Source: Pyrinomonadaceae bacterium
Lineage (GTDB): Bacteria; Acidobacteriota; Blastocatellia; Pyrinomonadales; Pyrinomonadaceae
Direction of reading: 5' to 3'
Length of the DNA: 43,565 nt
Assembly (NCBI GenBank): GCA_030841105.1
Contig: JAVEDE010000035.1
Coordinates: 1-43,565 of the forward strand
Below are positions 19,950-28,808 of this stretch, one piece after another. Each line of letters begins with the position of its first letter. The stretch's first letter is position 1. Made by a program: the position numbers and the translations under genes. Under the pieces are notes generated by a model. The model ran no database searches and was not told where the DNA came from. It saw nothing but the letters and a program-made list of their open reading frames with translations.

Positions 19950-20166
19950 TAACGCGTCTTCTGCGGCGAGGCATAAACGATCCATGAATTTGTGTCGCGG
20001 GCGTTGATTGTGGAAACGCGTTTGGTCTTCTCTGCGACTCCCACGCTTCCCCGATCCTCTTCCACGCATACCGATGAGCCGGCACCCTTACTAGTCCCTA
20101 TTTGTATACGCGAGAAAAATCAACCGGCGGGATCAACGGATGCCGGATTCTCCCGACTGCGAGACG

Positions 20167-20212
20167 AAAAAGGGCGGTCGGATGCGTGCAGTATCAACGC
20201 ATCCGACCGCCC
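20167..20212 (-). terminator. Intrinsic terminator of the GH5-like gene
   Basis: A perfect 16-bp stem (20197-20212 with 20172-20187) and 9-nt loop, followed on the minus strand by TTTTT (20171-20167). It lies 27 nt after the stop of the glycosidase gene. Confidence 0.9.
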
Positions 20213-20239
20213 CTTCGGCAGTCAGTTATAGATTGACTC

Positions 20240-21406
20240 TTACATCGCCGCACCCGTGTGCGAGCGTGCAGCCTGCGCCTTGAGTTTGCCCGTGAGCCGC
20301 TTGATGAGTTCCACTTCGGCGGCGCGGTATGGCGTGCCATCGGTGCGAAAGACTTCGTGAAACCAGATCGCAGGCTCTCGATCAACGTAAGGACGCCGCC
20401 ACGAATCCCAAGGCAGGTGCGTCTGCGATTTGCCCTGCACCAAGCCCCAGTTGATCGCCGCGACGTTGTAACGTTTGGCGATGGGGAGGCTGCCCTCGAA
20501 CGTGCTGCCGTTGCCGCGCGCCATATATTCGGTGCACAGAATCGGACGGTTGTAGCGTTGAAGCTGTTTGATGCGCCGCTCGAAACTCGCCGGGTCGTCG
20601 TAGTTGTGAAACGAGATGATGTCGGAGAGGTGTAGTTGCGTGATCTCCATCGCCCCGATGTCGCGCGGGTTCGACCAATCGCCACCCTTCCAGACGCCGG
20701 AGGTGAGCGGCTGCGTCGCGCCCGCCTCGCGCGCCCACTGGAACGCCTGCGGCAGCAGGGCGAGGACGAGTTCGGCCTTGTTCTTCGGCTCAAGGGCGCT
20801 GTAGGCCGGTTCGTTCATGTTGTCCGGCTCGTTCCAAATGTCCCACGCGAGGATGCGCCGGTCGTCCTTGAACGCGCCGACGACGCCTTTGACGTAAGTG
20901 GCGAGACGCGGGTACTCCGCGGGGTCTTCGAGCGCGACCTTGCCGGGCGACTGCATCCAGCCGGAATTGTGGACGCCGGGACGCGGCTCACGCTGTTTGC
21001 CCGTGACGGGAAACGGATCCCAGCACGAATCGAACAGGACGAACATCGGGCGAATCTTGTGCTTGTCGGCGATGCGTAGGAACTCGTCAATGCGCCGCTT
21101 GAAGCCCTCCGGGTCTTGCTTGTAGGCGAGGTCGTGCAGGTAGACGCGCATCGTGTTCATGCCGATGTCCTCAGCCCAGCCGAGTTCGAGGTCAATGCGC
21201 CGGGGGTCGAAGGTGTCGGCCTGCCACATCTCAAGCTCGTTGATGGCCGTCGCGGGGTTATAGTTGCTGCCGACGAGGAACGGCTGCCGCTTGTACCACT
21301 CGTTAGCTTCCGTCTCCGTCCACTTCGACGAAGGCGCGGCGAAGGCGACGTGGCATAACAACAGGATGACGACGAGCGCGCGTGCGGCTTTGCGTGAAAC
21401 GTACAT
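20240..21406 (-). CDS. Secreted GH5-like (cellulase family) glycoside hydrolase
   Basis: A 388-aa protein with a signal peptide (residues 1-23, LVVILLLCHVAFA). The TIM-barrel shows the GH clan-A pattern: AWDIWNEPDN with probable acid/base Glu193 and RPILCTEYMAR with probable nucleophile Glu293; MNTMRVYLHD and IRPMFVLFDSCWD lie on earlier strands. The DxWNEP form is typical of mannanase/cellulase-like clan-A enzymes, but substrate cannot be read from sequence. It starts behind GGAG and is followed by its own strong terminator, so it is probably monocistronic. Confidence 0.85.
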   Translation of the reverse strand: MYVSRKAARALVVILLLCHVAFAAPSSKWTETEANEWYKRQPFLVGSNYNPATAINELEMWQADTFDPRRIDLELGWAEDIGMNTMRVYLHDLAYKQDPEGFKRRIDEFLRIADKHKIRPMFVLFDSCWDPFPVTGKQREPRPGVHNSGWMQSPGKVALEDPAEYPRLATYVKGVVGAFKDDRRILAWDIWNEPDNMNEPAYSALEPKNKAELVLALLPQAFQWAREAGATQPLTSGVWKGGDWSNPRDIGAMEITQLHLSDIISFHNYDDPASFERRIKQLQRYNRPILCTEYMARGNGSTFEGSLPIAKRYNVAAINWGLVQGKSQTHLPWDSWRRPYVDREPAIWFHEVFRTDGTPYRAAEVELIKRLTGKLKAQAARSHTGAAM

Positions 21407-21602
21407 GTTTTTCGAGACTCCGTTTTCAGCCGTTGAGAGTGGATTCGATCCTGCCCGCCATCATACATCAGGGGACAAATCAGTTGGGACGATTATGCGA
21501 CTCAAAAGGACGAGAGTTTTCGCTCCGGCCGATTCAAGCCGACTCCACACCCACACGCTTTTTGCTCCGAGCCTCGTCAACGAACTGCGCGCCGTCGTGA
21601 CC

Positions 21603-24600
21603 TTACGGCCGCCCGAACCTGAGTTTGTACTCCACCGAGTTGAGGAAGCCATGCACCATCGTGCGCGCGTCGTTCGGGTTCGCCTTCAGGTAGTTGAGCC
21701 AGCCCTGATAGCCGCCTTCGTCGGGCGTGCGCCGCAGGTAGCCGTAATACTGCGTCGCCACGAACGCGCGGTTGAACTCGGCCGAGACGACCTCGTCGGA
21801 CTCGACCACCGCCCGCAACACCTTCGCGCGCGTCAACGTGCCCGCGTCGAGGCGACTCGTTAAATTCTGGCGCGTCAGCGTCACGCGCTGCGCCGCTTCG
21901 GGGTTTTGCGGGTCGCGTGTCGTGATGGCGTCGAGTTGGTAGCGCGCGAGCAGCGACGCCACGTAATCCCCATTCGACTTCGCCGCGTAGGCCGCTTTGA
22001 ATTCGGGGCGCGCGGTGAAGTCTGTGGCGAACGCGGCGCGCTTTTGAAAAGTCTCTTCGCCCGTCGTGCCCGTCACGTTCCGCATGTCCTGCACGATCTG
22101 CGTGTACTCCGGCAACAGCCCGTTGAAGGCCGCCTGATAAAAGGTGAAGACGTAGAAGCCTTTCAGGCGAAACTCCTGCGAGCCGAAGAAGGCCGCCGAG
22201 ACCGCGATGCGGTCGCAATCCGTGGACACTTCCGGCCCCGTGTTGATGTCGGGGCAGCGCGCGAGCACGCCCGACCAAGGCTCGCCCGCTTCCGGCTCGC
22301 GCGAGAGGAAGTCTAGGTACTGCTGGCGCACGAAGAAGGGCGTCGTGAAGATCGGGTTCTGCGCGTTCGGCACGGAGTCGTTGTCGAGGATGGTCACGGT
22401 GATGAGGGCGGGCGCGCCCAGAGACGCGCCGCTTGAGCTGACGAGTTTGAGCCGGAACGTCTCCGTCCCTTCGACGAACGCGTCGTCAATGAGCGGGACG
22501 GTGAAGGTCTTGGTCGCCTGCCCGGCGGCGAACGACACGGTGTCAATCGAGGTGGCGTAATCGCAACGCGCGAAGGCTTCGCCCGGCAGCGTCGTCACGT
22601 CGTCGCAGCGCACGGCCGCGGGGTTGTCGAGCGTCTGGTAAGTCACCGTGGTCGCCGCGTTGGCGACGTTGCCGGAGCGCGAGATGGTGATGGTGGCGCG
22701 CCCGTCGCCCTCGTTGACGGTGAAGCCGGTAGCGTTGAACTGCGCCGTGTTCGACACGAGCGAGAGATTGTCGAAGACCGCCTGACCGGGGTCGCCGACG
22801 GGCGTAGCCGTCCCGGCCGACATCTCGCAGGCGAGCGACGTGATGCCCTTCTGCAAGAAGACGCGGTGACGCTCGGTGTAGTTGACGCCGTTGGGGCTGG
22901 TCTCGAACACGATGCTGTTGGTCTGCGGCTCGTGTCGGAAACGCCAGTAGCGATGCTCAACCGGGTCATACGGGATAACGTGCTGGGTCAGAACGCCGTC
23001 CACCTTGATCTGAAAGACCAGCACGGGCGAGGCGGCGGTCAGCCCCCAAGCCCACGGCGCGCCCGCCTTCAACTGCTCGTTCAGGCCGGGGTCGCCCGCA
23101 GTGGTCACGACGAAGCGGTAGAAGTTGTCGGGGTCGCTGCCGATAGCGAAGATAGTTTCGGCCGGAACGTTCGCGGCCTGCACGACTTCGACGCCGAGTT
23201 GCCCGCCCGTGAAGTCGAACGAGTTGACGGACACGTAGCCGTTGTAGTGTCGGCCGGAGACGTTGCTGCGCGGTGTGATGACGAGGCGGCCGCCCTGCTG
23301 CGAGACGTTAACGAGCGGATCGTAAGAGCCGGGTGGCTGCGTGAGCGTGCCTGTGTTCCACTTGTCGGCGTCGCGCTGCGCCGCGTCGAAGTCGTCGGAA
23401 GGTGCGGGCGCGAGCGCGGGCGTGCCCTGCGGCGCGACCGCGAAGTTTGCCACCTGACTTGCGACGAGGCCGGGGAAATCCGCGCGCGACTGCGTGAAGG
23501 CGAAATAGGGACTCTGCACGGTGACGCTGTAGTTGCCGCCGGGCGTGAGATTGGAGAACGAATAGTTGCCGTTGCCGTCGGTGATCGTCACCGACGACTG
23601 CGTGCCGGTGAGCGTGACGCCGACGCCGCCGACGCCGCTTGCGCCGCTCGAAACCTGACCGCTGATCGAGAGCGAGCCGCCCCCGCCGCCGTTCGTCACC
23701 TGACGGCAGGCGGAAAACTCGGATGTGTTGCCCGCCGGGTCGGTGGCCGTCGCGGTCAGGAAGTGGCCGGGCTGCACCGACGCGAACACGACGACGTTGA
23801 TCGGAGCATTGCCGCCCGCGTCCGTCGTCACGGAAGACATGCCGAGATAATTTTGCCCTTCGCCGTGCCCCGAAGGATCGCAAGTTTGATTGGCGAAGTA
23901 ATGAACGTTGAAGGCCGTGTTCGGCGTGCTGTTGAGCGAGCCGCTAACTGCCATGTTGCCGACGTTCGCGTTGGCTGCGGCGATGACGGGAAAGTTCTGT
24001 AGGTTGTTCGCGCCCGTGTCGGCGTCGTTCGCGTCGTTCGCCGTGACGCCGTTGTTGTTGAGATCGATCCCCAAGTCGCCGTTCGAGTGGATCGAGTTGG
24101 CGGTAATGGAGTTTCCCGTCCCCGTGATGAAGAAGTTGACGGAGATGCCGTCCTGCGTGTTGAAGGCGATGGTGTTGGCGGCGAGTTCGTTGGCGTCGCG
24201 CGAGTTGATAAAGACGCCGCTGCGCGCGTTGCCGAGCGGCGTCGCGCCGTCCGCGCCCGTGCCGATGAAATTGTTGAGGACGCGGTTGCCGTTGTTGCCG
24301 AGCGAGAGGCCGTGCTGCGTGTTGCCGGAGATGACGTTGCGCCCTTGCGCGTTCTGATCGCCGACGAGATTGCCGCCGCCGCTGTTGCGAATCGTGAGAC
24401 CCTCGCCGAGGTTGGGGATGGCCGCCGTGCCCGCGGCGTTTGTGCCGATGAGGTTGCCCTGAAAGGTGTGGCCGGGGGGCGCGTTGCCGTTGACATCAAT
24501 GCCTGAGCCGCCGTTGCCGGAGATGACGTTGCCCGGAGCTTGCCCCGGCGTCGCGGTGAGGCCGCCGACGAGGTTGTTCGACGCCCCCTGCATGAAGAGA

Positions 24601-25532
24601 CCCGTGCCGCTGTTGCCGAGGTCAACTGTGCCGGTCGCGTCCGTGCCGATGTAGTTTCCCTGAATGGTGTTCGCGCCGGTGAAAATTTGTAGTCCGGCGT
24701 TGTTGGCCGAGATGACGTTGCGCGCCGCAGGGCTAGCCCCGCCGATCAGGTTGTTGGTGAAGCCGCTGATGCTGATGCCGTTCTGCCCGTTGCCGAGCGC
24801 GACCGCGCCCGTGCGGTCAACGCCGATCAAATTGCCCTGCACGACGTTGTTGCCCGCGCCCGTGCCGAAGATGTTGATGCCGTTCAGCCGGTGACCTGAG
24901 ATGACGTTGCGCGCGGCGGGGCTAGTGCCGCCGATGACGTTGCCCGTGCTGTTGTTGATACTGACGCCTTCGCGGCTCTGGTCGGAGAAGTTGGTCGTGC
25001 CGGTCGCGTCCGTGCCGAGGTAGCAACCCTCGACACGGTTGTTGTGGCCGGTGTTGATGCTGATGGCAGGGGCGTTGTTGAAGCGGTTGATGACGAGGCC
25101 ACGCACGGTCGAATCGCCGCCGCGCACCTGTAGGCCGGAACTGCCCGCGCCGGGGCCGACGAGTTCGATGAGGATGACTGCGTTCGAGGCGTTGGCGAGC
25201 GTGTTGGGCGACGCGCCCGGCTGCGTGTAACCGTCAACGACGACCGGATCATTGAATGCGGGTAAGACCGTGGCCGGGACGATGGAATGCACGCCGCCGC
25301 CCGGTATGTTGAAGGTGATGGTCTGCGTCCCGGCCGTCGCGTTCGAGTCGAGGATGGCCTGACGCAGACTCCCCGCGCCGCTGTCGTTGGTGTTGGTGAC
25401 GACGAGCGTGCCCTGCGCCGCCGCACCGTGCCACATGAACAGAATCATGCCGAGGACGCTTGCGGCGGGCGCGACGCGCCGCAGTGCGGCGTTCAGGAGT
25501 CGTCCGAAATTGAGCGGCGTTAGAGCGTACAT
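21603..25532 (-). CDS. Secreted beta-helix / Calx-beta / DUF4214 giant protein
   Basis: 1309 aa from ATG 25532 (a TTG five codons earlier is possible). A signal peptide ends in MWHGAAAQ. The pattern VVTNTNDSGAGSLRQAI begins a right-handed parallel beta-helix with many GNVISGN / NLIGTDATG rungs (about 40-520). A bacterial Ig/TNF-like stretch, a carboxypeptidase-regulatory-like domain (ISGQVSSGASGVGGVGVTLTG, about 650-720), a concanavalin-like domain, a Calx-beta domain (FTVNEGDGRATITISR, about 960-1075, ending ILDND) and a C-terminal DUF4214 repeat region (RQQYLDFLSREPEAGE to QYYGYLRRTPDEGGYQGW) follow. Probably a cell-surface or exported adhesin-like protein. No clear terminator follows. Confidence 0.87.
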   Translation of the reverse strand: MYALTPLNFGRLLNAALRRVAPAASVLGMILFMWHGAAAQGTLVVTNTNDSGAGSLRQAILDSNATAGTQTITFNIPGGGVHSIVPATVLPAFNDPVVVDGYTQPGASPNTLANASNAVILIELVGPGAGSSGLQVRGGDSTVRGLVINRFNNAPAISINTGHNNRVEGCYLGTDATGTTNFSDQSREGVSINNSTGNVIGGTSPAARNVISGHRLNGINIFGTGAGNNVVQGNLIGVDRTGAVALGNGQNGISISGFTNNLIGGASPAARNVISANNAGLQIFTGANTIQGNYIGTDATGTVDLGNSGTGLFMQGASNNLVGGLTATPGQAPGNVISGNGGSGIDVNGNAPPGHTFQGNLIGTNAAGTAAIPNLGEGLTIRNSGGGNLVGDQNAQGRNVISGNTQHGLSLGNNGNRVLNNFIGTGADGATPLGNARSGVFINSRDANELAANTIAFNTQDGISVNFFITGTGNSITANSIHSNGDLGIDLNNNGVTANDANDADTGANNLQNFPVIAAANANVGNMAVSGSLNSTPNTAFNVHYFANQTCDPSGHGEGQNYLGMSSVTTDAGGNAPINVVVFASVQPGHFLTATATDPAGNTSEFSACRQVTNGGGGGSLSISGQVSSGASGVGGVGVTLTGTQSSVTITDGNGNYSFSNLTPGGNYSVTVQSPYFAFTQSRADFPGLVASQVANFAVAPQGTPALAPAPSDDFDAAQRDADKWNTGTLTQPPGSYDPLVNVSQQGGRLVITPRSNVSGRHYNGYVSVNSFDFTGGQLGVEVVQAANVPAETIFAIGSDPDNFYRFVVTTAGDPGLNEQLKAGAPWAWGLTAASPVLVFQIKVDGVLTQHVIPYDPVEHRYWRFRHEPQTNSIVFETSPNGVNYTERHRVFLQKGITSLACEMSAGTATPVGDPGQAVFDNLSLVSNTAQFNATGFTVNEGDGRATITISRSGNVANAATTVTYQTLDNPAAVRCDDVTTLPGEAFARCDYATSIDTVSFAAGQATKTFTVPLIDDAFVEGTETFRLKLVSSSGASLGAPALITVTILDNDSVPNAQNPIFTTPFFVRQQYLDFLSREPEAGEPWSGVLARCPDINTGPEVSTDCDRIAVSAAFFGSQEFRLKGFYVFTFYQAAFNGLLPEYTQIVQDMRNVTGTTGEETFQKRAAFATDFTARPEFKAAYAAKSNGDYVASLLARYQLDAITTRDPQNPEAAQRVTLTRQNLTSRLDAGTLTRAKVLRAVVESDEVVSAEFNRAFVATQYYGYLRRTPDEGGYQGWLNYLKANPNDARTMVHGFLNSVEYKLRFGRP

Positions 25533-25900
25533 TTCTTTATCGTTCAAATCTAATTGACGGTCGGTTCAGCGGTTCGAGCATGGTTTCTGCGAATCCGAGT
25601 CGCAAAATAATCTCGGCGGCGGGACGTAATACGCCCTCAACCTAATAACGCGTAAAGCGTCGCCGGGAGGGAGCACGGAGTTTAAAAAAAGTTTTCGGGA
25701 GTGAGAGCGGGCGGGAGTGACGATACCGCGTCATATTATTCGAGAGCACTTTTCAGTTGGACTGTCGGGCAAGCAAGAAACTCGTCGCAGAGACGCAGAG
25801 AGGGGCGCAGAGAGTTGAATGGTTCTCTCCGCGCCCCTTGTGCGGGCTGGTTTCTACACCGAACGGGTGGCGACTTGTACGGTCTCGAACTTGCCGCCCC
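25533..25900. other. Intergenic region, no gene seen
   Basis: Holds the upstream region of the beta-helix gene (minus strand, about 25533-25690; a GC-rich imperfect inverted repeat near 25613-25665 precedes it) and, at 25801-25838, an inverted repeat downstream of the 25901 gene. No convincing ORF, RNA gene or consensus promoter was recognised. Confidence 0.6.
25801..25838. repeat. Inverted repeat downstream of the kinase-like secreted gene
   Basis: AGGGGCGC-a-GAGAG (25801-25814) pairs with CTCTC-c-GCGCCCCT (25825-25838): 13 bp and one mismatch, loop 10 nt. It is preceded by a CGCAGAGACGCAGAGAG motif. No T-run follows on either strand, so it is a REP-like element or a weak terminator of the gene ending at 25901. 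Confidence 0.6.
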
Positions 25901-27034
25901 TTAGTTCGCGCAACGCGCTTCGATGATCAGCTTGGCCTTGCGCGCGAACTCGGCCGCCCATAGCTCCGGCGACTGGTCGCGTTCGTGGTTGCGCGAGGCG
26001 CGGAACACTTTGGTGATCAGGCCGTCGCTTTTCTCGGCATCGAGAAGGCGTTGGAGGCCGTTGGCGAGAAGTTGCCGACCCGCTTCGCTGATGTTCGCAT
26101 CGCCCACGCTCTTGGCGGTCGTGGTGCAGCGGCCGCCGCTGACGCGGATCGGGTCTTTGCCGCTCCACCCTTTGAGCGTCGCCTTCTTCTCGCTGGAACT
26201 GGAATAACCCCACGTCGAACCCATGTCGCTGACGTAGTAGACCGCGTGTCCCGGCTCACAGGTCAGAGTGTTGTCCGCGTTCTTCTTCCACTTGAGGCAG
26301 GAGAACTTCTGGTTGTCGGTCTTGGTGTCACCGTGATCAATGAAAGCGAGCCACAGCTTGTAGGCGTCAATCTCGGCGCGGGACGTTTCGCCCCCTTGGA
26401 GTAACTTCAACAGCGAACCGGAGATCGAACCCGAATCCTCGTCGCTGCAATTGATGTCGATCCCTTTGCCCAAGGGGAGTTCGATCCCGGCGGCCGGTTG
26501 GAAAGGCGAGAAGCGCGCGCCCTGAAAGCCGCTGGTGAGACTCTTCTCGCAGTCCGGGCAGGTGATGTCTGCGACCCACTCGTCGTCGGCAAAGAACCCC
26601 AACGCCTTCGAGAAACGCGAGGACAGAAACTCGCCGTAAATCTCGCCGTTCCGCTTCTCTTTCGCCTGCCCCTTGAAGTGTGGCTTCACTTTATAACGGA
26701 TGGGGTCGCCGTCTTCGTCCACCACGCCCGGCACGGAGCAGTGAAATTTTGGCGTCGTGCCCGACCCCTTGGTCGGCTTCTTGTCCGCGACGCACTTGAC
26801 GGGCTGCGCGAGTCCATCAGCGTCAACCGGCGGAGCGCCGAGGCGGGGGCTGTTTTGCGGGTTGTAGCCGAGCACCGGGTCGTAGCCGGGATCGGGTTCT
26901 TGCCAGACTTTAGCCTTCCGCTCGGCGAGCGCGCGCTCTTCCGACGAGAAGCACTTTTGTTGTGCTTCAACCGACGACGCCACGAAAAGAAGGAGAAGAT
27001 AAACGACGAAAACCCGGATCGGCTGACGGAACAT
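25901..27034 (-). CDS. Secreted protein of unknown function with kinase-like motifs
   Basis: 377 aa with a signal peptide (residues 1-24, VFVVYLLLLFVASSVEA). I do not recognise a named family. Visible are a Lys-containing strand YKVKPHFKG (residues 114-122), a helix with Glu in GEIYGEFLSSRFSKALGFFADD (E135), two Cys pairs including ITCPDCEK, FIDHGDTKTDNQKF (D236, K238, N241), which resembles a kinase catalytic loop, and YYVSDMGSTWG (D270) in the DFG position. The order Lys-Glu-DxKxxN-DxG matches atypical kinases. An exported atypical kinase or a dead relative is an inference. GGGAG precedes the ATG; a promoter with tandem repeats lies upstream. Confidence 0.6.
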   Translation of the reverse strand: MFRQPIRVFVVYLLLLFVASSVEAQQKCFSSEERALAERKAKVWQEPDPGYDPVLGYNPQNSPRLGAPPVDADGLAQPVKCVADKKPTKGSGTTPKFHCSVPGVVDEDGDPIRYKVKPHFKGQAKEKRNGEIYGEFLSSRFSKALGFFADDEWVADITCPDCEKSLTSGFQGARFSPFQPAAGIELPLGKGIDINCSDEDSGSISGSLLKLLQGGETSRAEIDAYKLWLAFIDHGDTKTDNQKFSCLKWKKNADNTLTCEPGHAVYYVSDMGSTWGYSSSSEKKATLKGWSGKDPIRVSGGRCTTTAKSVGDANISEAGRQLLANGLQRLLDAEKSDGLITKVFRASRNHERDQSPELWAAEFARKAKLIIEARCAN

Positions 27035-27056
27035 AGACGCTCCCTTTCACCTCAAG

Positions 27057-27108
27057 ATCAGTTGAACTTCGTGAGTAGTAAGATCGGTCGAACTATGTGA
27101 ATAGTAAT
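27057..27108. repeat. Two tandem 26-bp imperfect repeats in a promoter
   Basis: 27057-27082 and 27083-27108, 21 of 26 bases identical, beginning GATC(A/G)GT and ending TAGTAA. The second copy contains the candidate -10 of the 25901-27034 gene. Spacing of two and a half helical turns would suit a transcription-factor operator. Confidence 0.75.
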
Positions 27109-27131
27109 CTCATCCTCTCTTAATTGGCAAA
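27102..27131 (-). promoter_or_regulatory. Candidate promoter of the kinase-like secreted gene
   Basis: Minus strand TTGCCA (27131-27126), 18-bp spacer, TACTAT (27107-27102). The predicted start is about 60 nt before the ATG at 27034. It is embedded in two sets of tandem repeats. Confidence 0.45.
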
Positions 27132-27174
27132 ACTAGGGAGACGTTTTAGCGGCAAAACTGCCGGGACGTTTCAC
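27127..27174. repeat. Two 23-bp imperfect repeats next to the promoter
   Basis: 27127-27149 and 27152-27174, both starting GGCAAAACT and sharing GACGTTT near the end. The first copy overlaps the candidate -35. Confidence 0.65.
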
Positions 27175-27204
27175 CCCACTTCATCCCTTATTGAGCCTCA
27201 GGGA

Positions 27205-28611
27205 TCAGCGCATGTAGGGCGCGACGTTACCGGCGACGACCTTCAACTCTTCGTTCGTCAAGGGCAACTTGCGGCGCAGTCTCGCCCAGCGGAGCGAGGT
27301 CGGCGGGGCGTCGGCCGTGGCCGCCGCGTCCGAGCCGTACAGGATGCGCTTGAGTCCGATCTGCCGGATGAGCTTGGCGATAGCCTGCATCGTCTCGTCC
27401 GGGTCGCTGGTGATCTCCGCAGCGGCCTCGACCTCCGTCAGGTCGAAGTAAAGATTTTTCGTCCGCGGGTCGCCCGCAGCGATGGCGTCGGCGAACACGC
27501 GCAGGGCGTCAGGGGTGAACTCGTTTCCGCCCCAGAGGTGCGCGATCTGGACGGGGACGTCGGGGGCTGCCGGAAGAAGTTCCTTCAGGAACACCTCGGC
27601 CTGCTCGCGGCCATACGGCCGCACGTGCGTGTGAACGACGAGCGCCAGCCCCAACTCGTTCGCGGTTCGGAAGACGCGCCGCACTTTCTCAAGGTGCTCA
27701 GGGTTGAGCACGTCAACGCGCGAACTGCGGAAGTGGAGCTTCACCCCCTTCATGCGAAGCTCGCTCGCGCAGCGACGAATTTCCTGAACCGCATAGTCCC
27801 TGATCGGACTCACGCCGCAGAAGGCGACCAGACGGTCGGGATAGCGCGCTACCTGCGCGGCCACCCAGTCGTTCTCCGCACGCGTGTTCGCGTACTCGTC
27901 GCCCGGCCACTTCCTCCGGCTGGCGAAGAAGTAGGCGACGGAGAGCACCGCCGCGCGCTGGATGCCGGTCTCGTCCATGTCGCGTATGAGTTGGTCAGCG
28001 GTCAACGGCACGGCGAACGGCGGCGGCGGGATCGGCGTGGCCTGTTCGGTCTCGATTCGCCAGACGCCGCCCGCGTCCTTCTTGAGACCGAGGACGAAAT
28101 GCATCCGGCTCTCAGGCGACTGCCCGGAGACAACAACGCCGATTACCTGCGCCACCGAATCGCCTACGGCGAACGTGTGCGGAACGAAACGAGACGCGGG
28201 GTCGTAGGAACTGACCAGCCGCCGGATGTCATCCCGGCCGCGTACCCACGGTTGGCTTTCGGCTTGAACGTCCAACATCTGAGCCGTGTCCGTGTAGAGG
28301 TCGCCGATCTCCTCCTTCCCCATGATCCTGTTGCGCTCCTGAACGACGCGATTCAGACCGGGCGGCAGTTCGGCGGTCGGGGGCAGCGTCGGCCATGGGA
28401 TGGCAGCCCTCGGCCCTACGATGTGCTGGTGGTGGTCAACTCGCGGCACGATCGCCGAACGCTCCGTGATGCGCGCGAGTGACGAGTCAACGCGTGACCG
28501 CGCCGCGGCAGCGGCGGCTTTCTTAGGAACTGACTTCTGTTGCGCGACCGTATGCGTACAGCCAATGACGAAGATAAGGACGGGGACGAGGACGCGAGGG
28601 GTGAAATGCAT
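27205..28611 (-). CDS. Exported amidohydrolase-family protein with inserted SnoaL-like domain
   Basis: 468 aa. The N-terminus has an export signal with a possible lipobox (FVIGC, Cys18), so it may be a lipoprotein. VDHHQHIVGP (about residue 60) supplies the HxH metal motif of the amidohydrolase_2 superfamily; later come VKLHFRSSRVDVLN, LALVVHTHVRPYG, VQIAHLWGGN, LYFDLTEV and RILYGSDAAA, the usual strand ends with His and Asp ligands. Between HxH and the rest (about 100-195) lies a segment like a SnoaL/NTF2 fold (YTDTAQMLDVQAES, VRGRDDIRRLV, HFVLGLKKDAGGVWRI). Hydrolysis or decarboxylation of an unknown substrate is expected. A good AGGAG precedes the ATG. Confidence 0.8.
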   Translation of the reverse strand: MHFTPRVLVPVLIFVIGCTHTVAQQKSVPKKAAAAAARSRVDSSLARITERSAIVPRVDHHQHIVGPRAAIPWPTLPPTAELPPGLNRVVQERNRIMGKEEIGDLYTDTAQMLDVQAESQPWVRGRDDIRRLVSSYDPASRFVPHTFAVGDSVAQVIGVVVSGQSPESRMHFVLGLKKDAGGVWRIETEQATPIPPPPFAVPLTADQLIRDMDETGIQRAAVLSVAYFFASRRKWPGDEYANTRAENDWVAAQVARYPDRLVAFCGVSPIRDYAVQEIRRCASELRMKGVKLHFRSSRVDVLNPEHLEKVRRVFRTANELGLALVVHTHVRPYGREQAEVFLKELLPAAPDVPVQIAHLWGGNEFTPDALRVFADAIAAGDPRTKNLYFDLTEVEAAAEITSDPDETMQAIAKLIRQIGLKRILYGSDAAATADAPPTSLRWARLRRKLPLTNEELKVVAGNVAPYMR

Positions 28612-28808
28612 GAATGACTCCTACATGGCTCGGTGATATGGCTATGATCAGTTGACCCATCGAAGATAGAATTTTTACCAGCACTGTTGAGTCTCAGTTA
28701 TCCCTTTTTAGGGGACGAGTCAACGCACTGTAATCAGTGGGTCAATGCCAAAGGAATACGCCTCGCACACCTGGTCTTGTTCCATTTCATTTCATGCAAC
28801 AGAACTCC

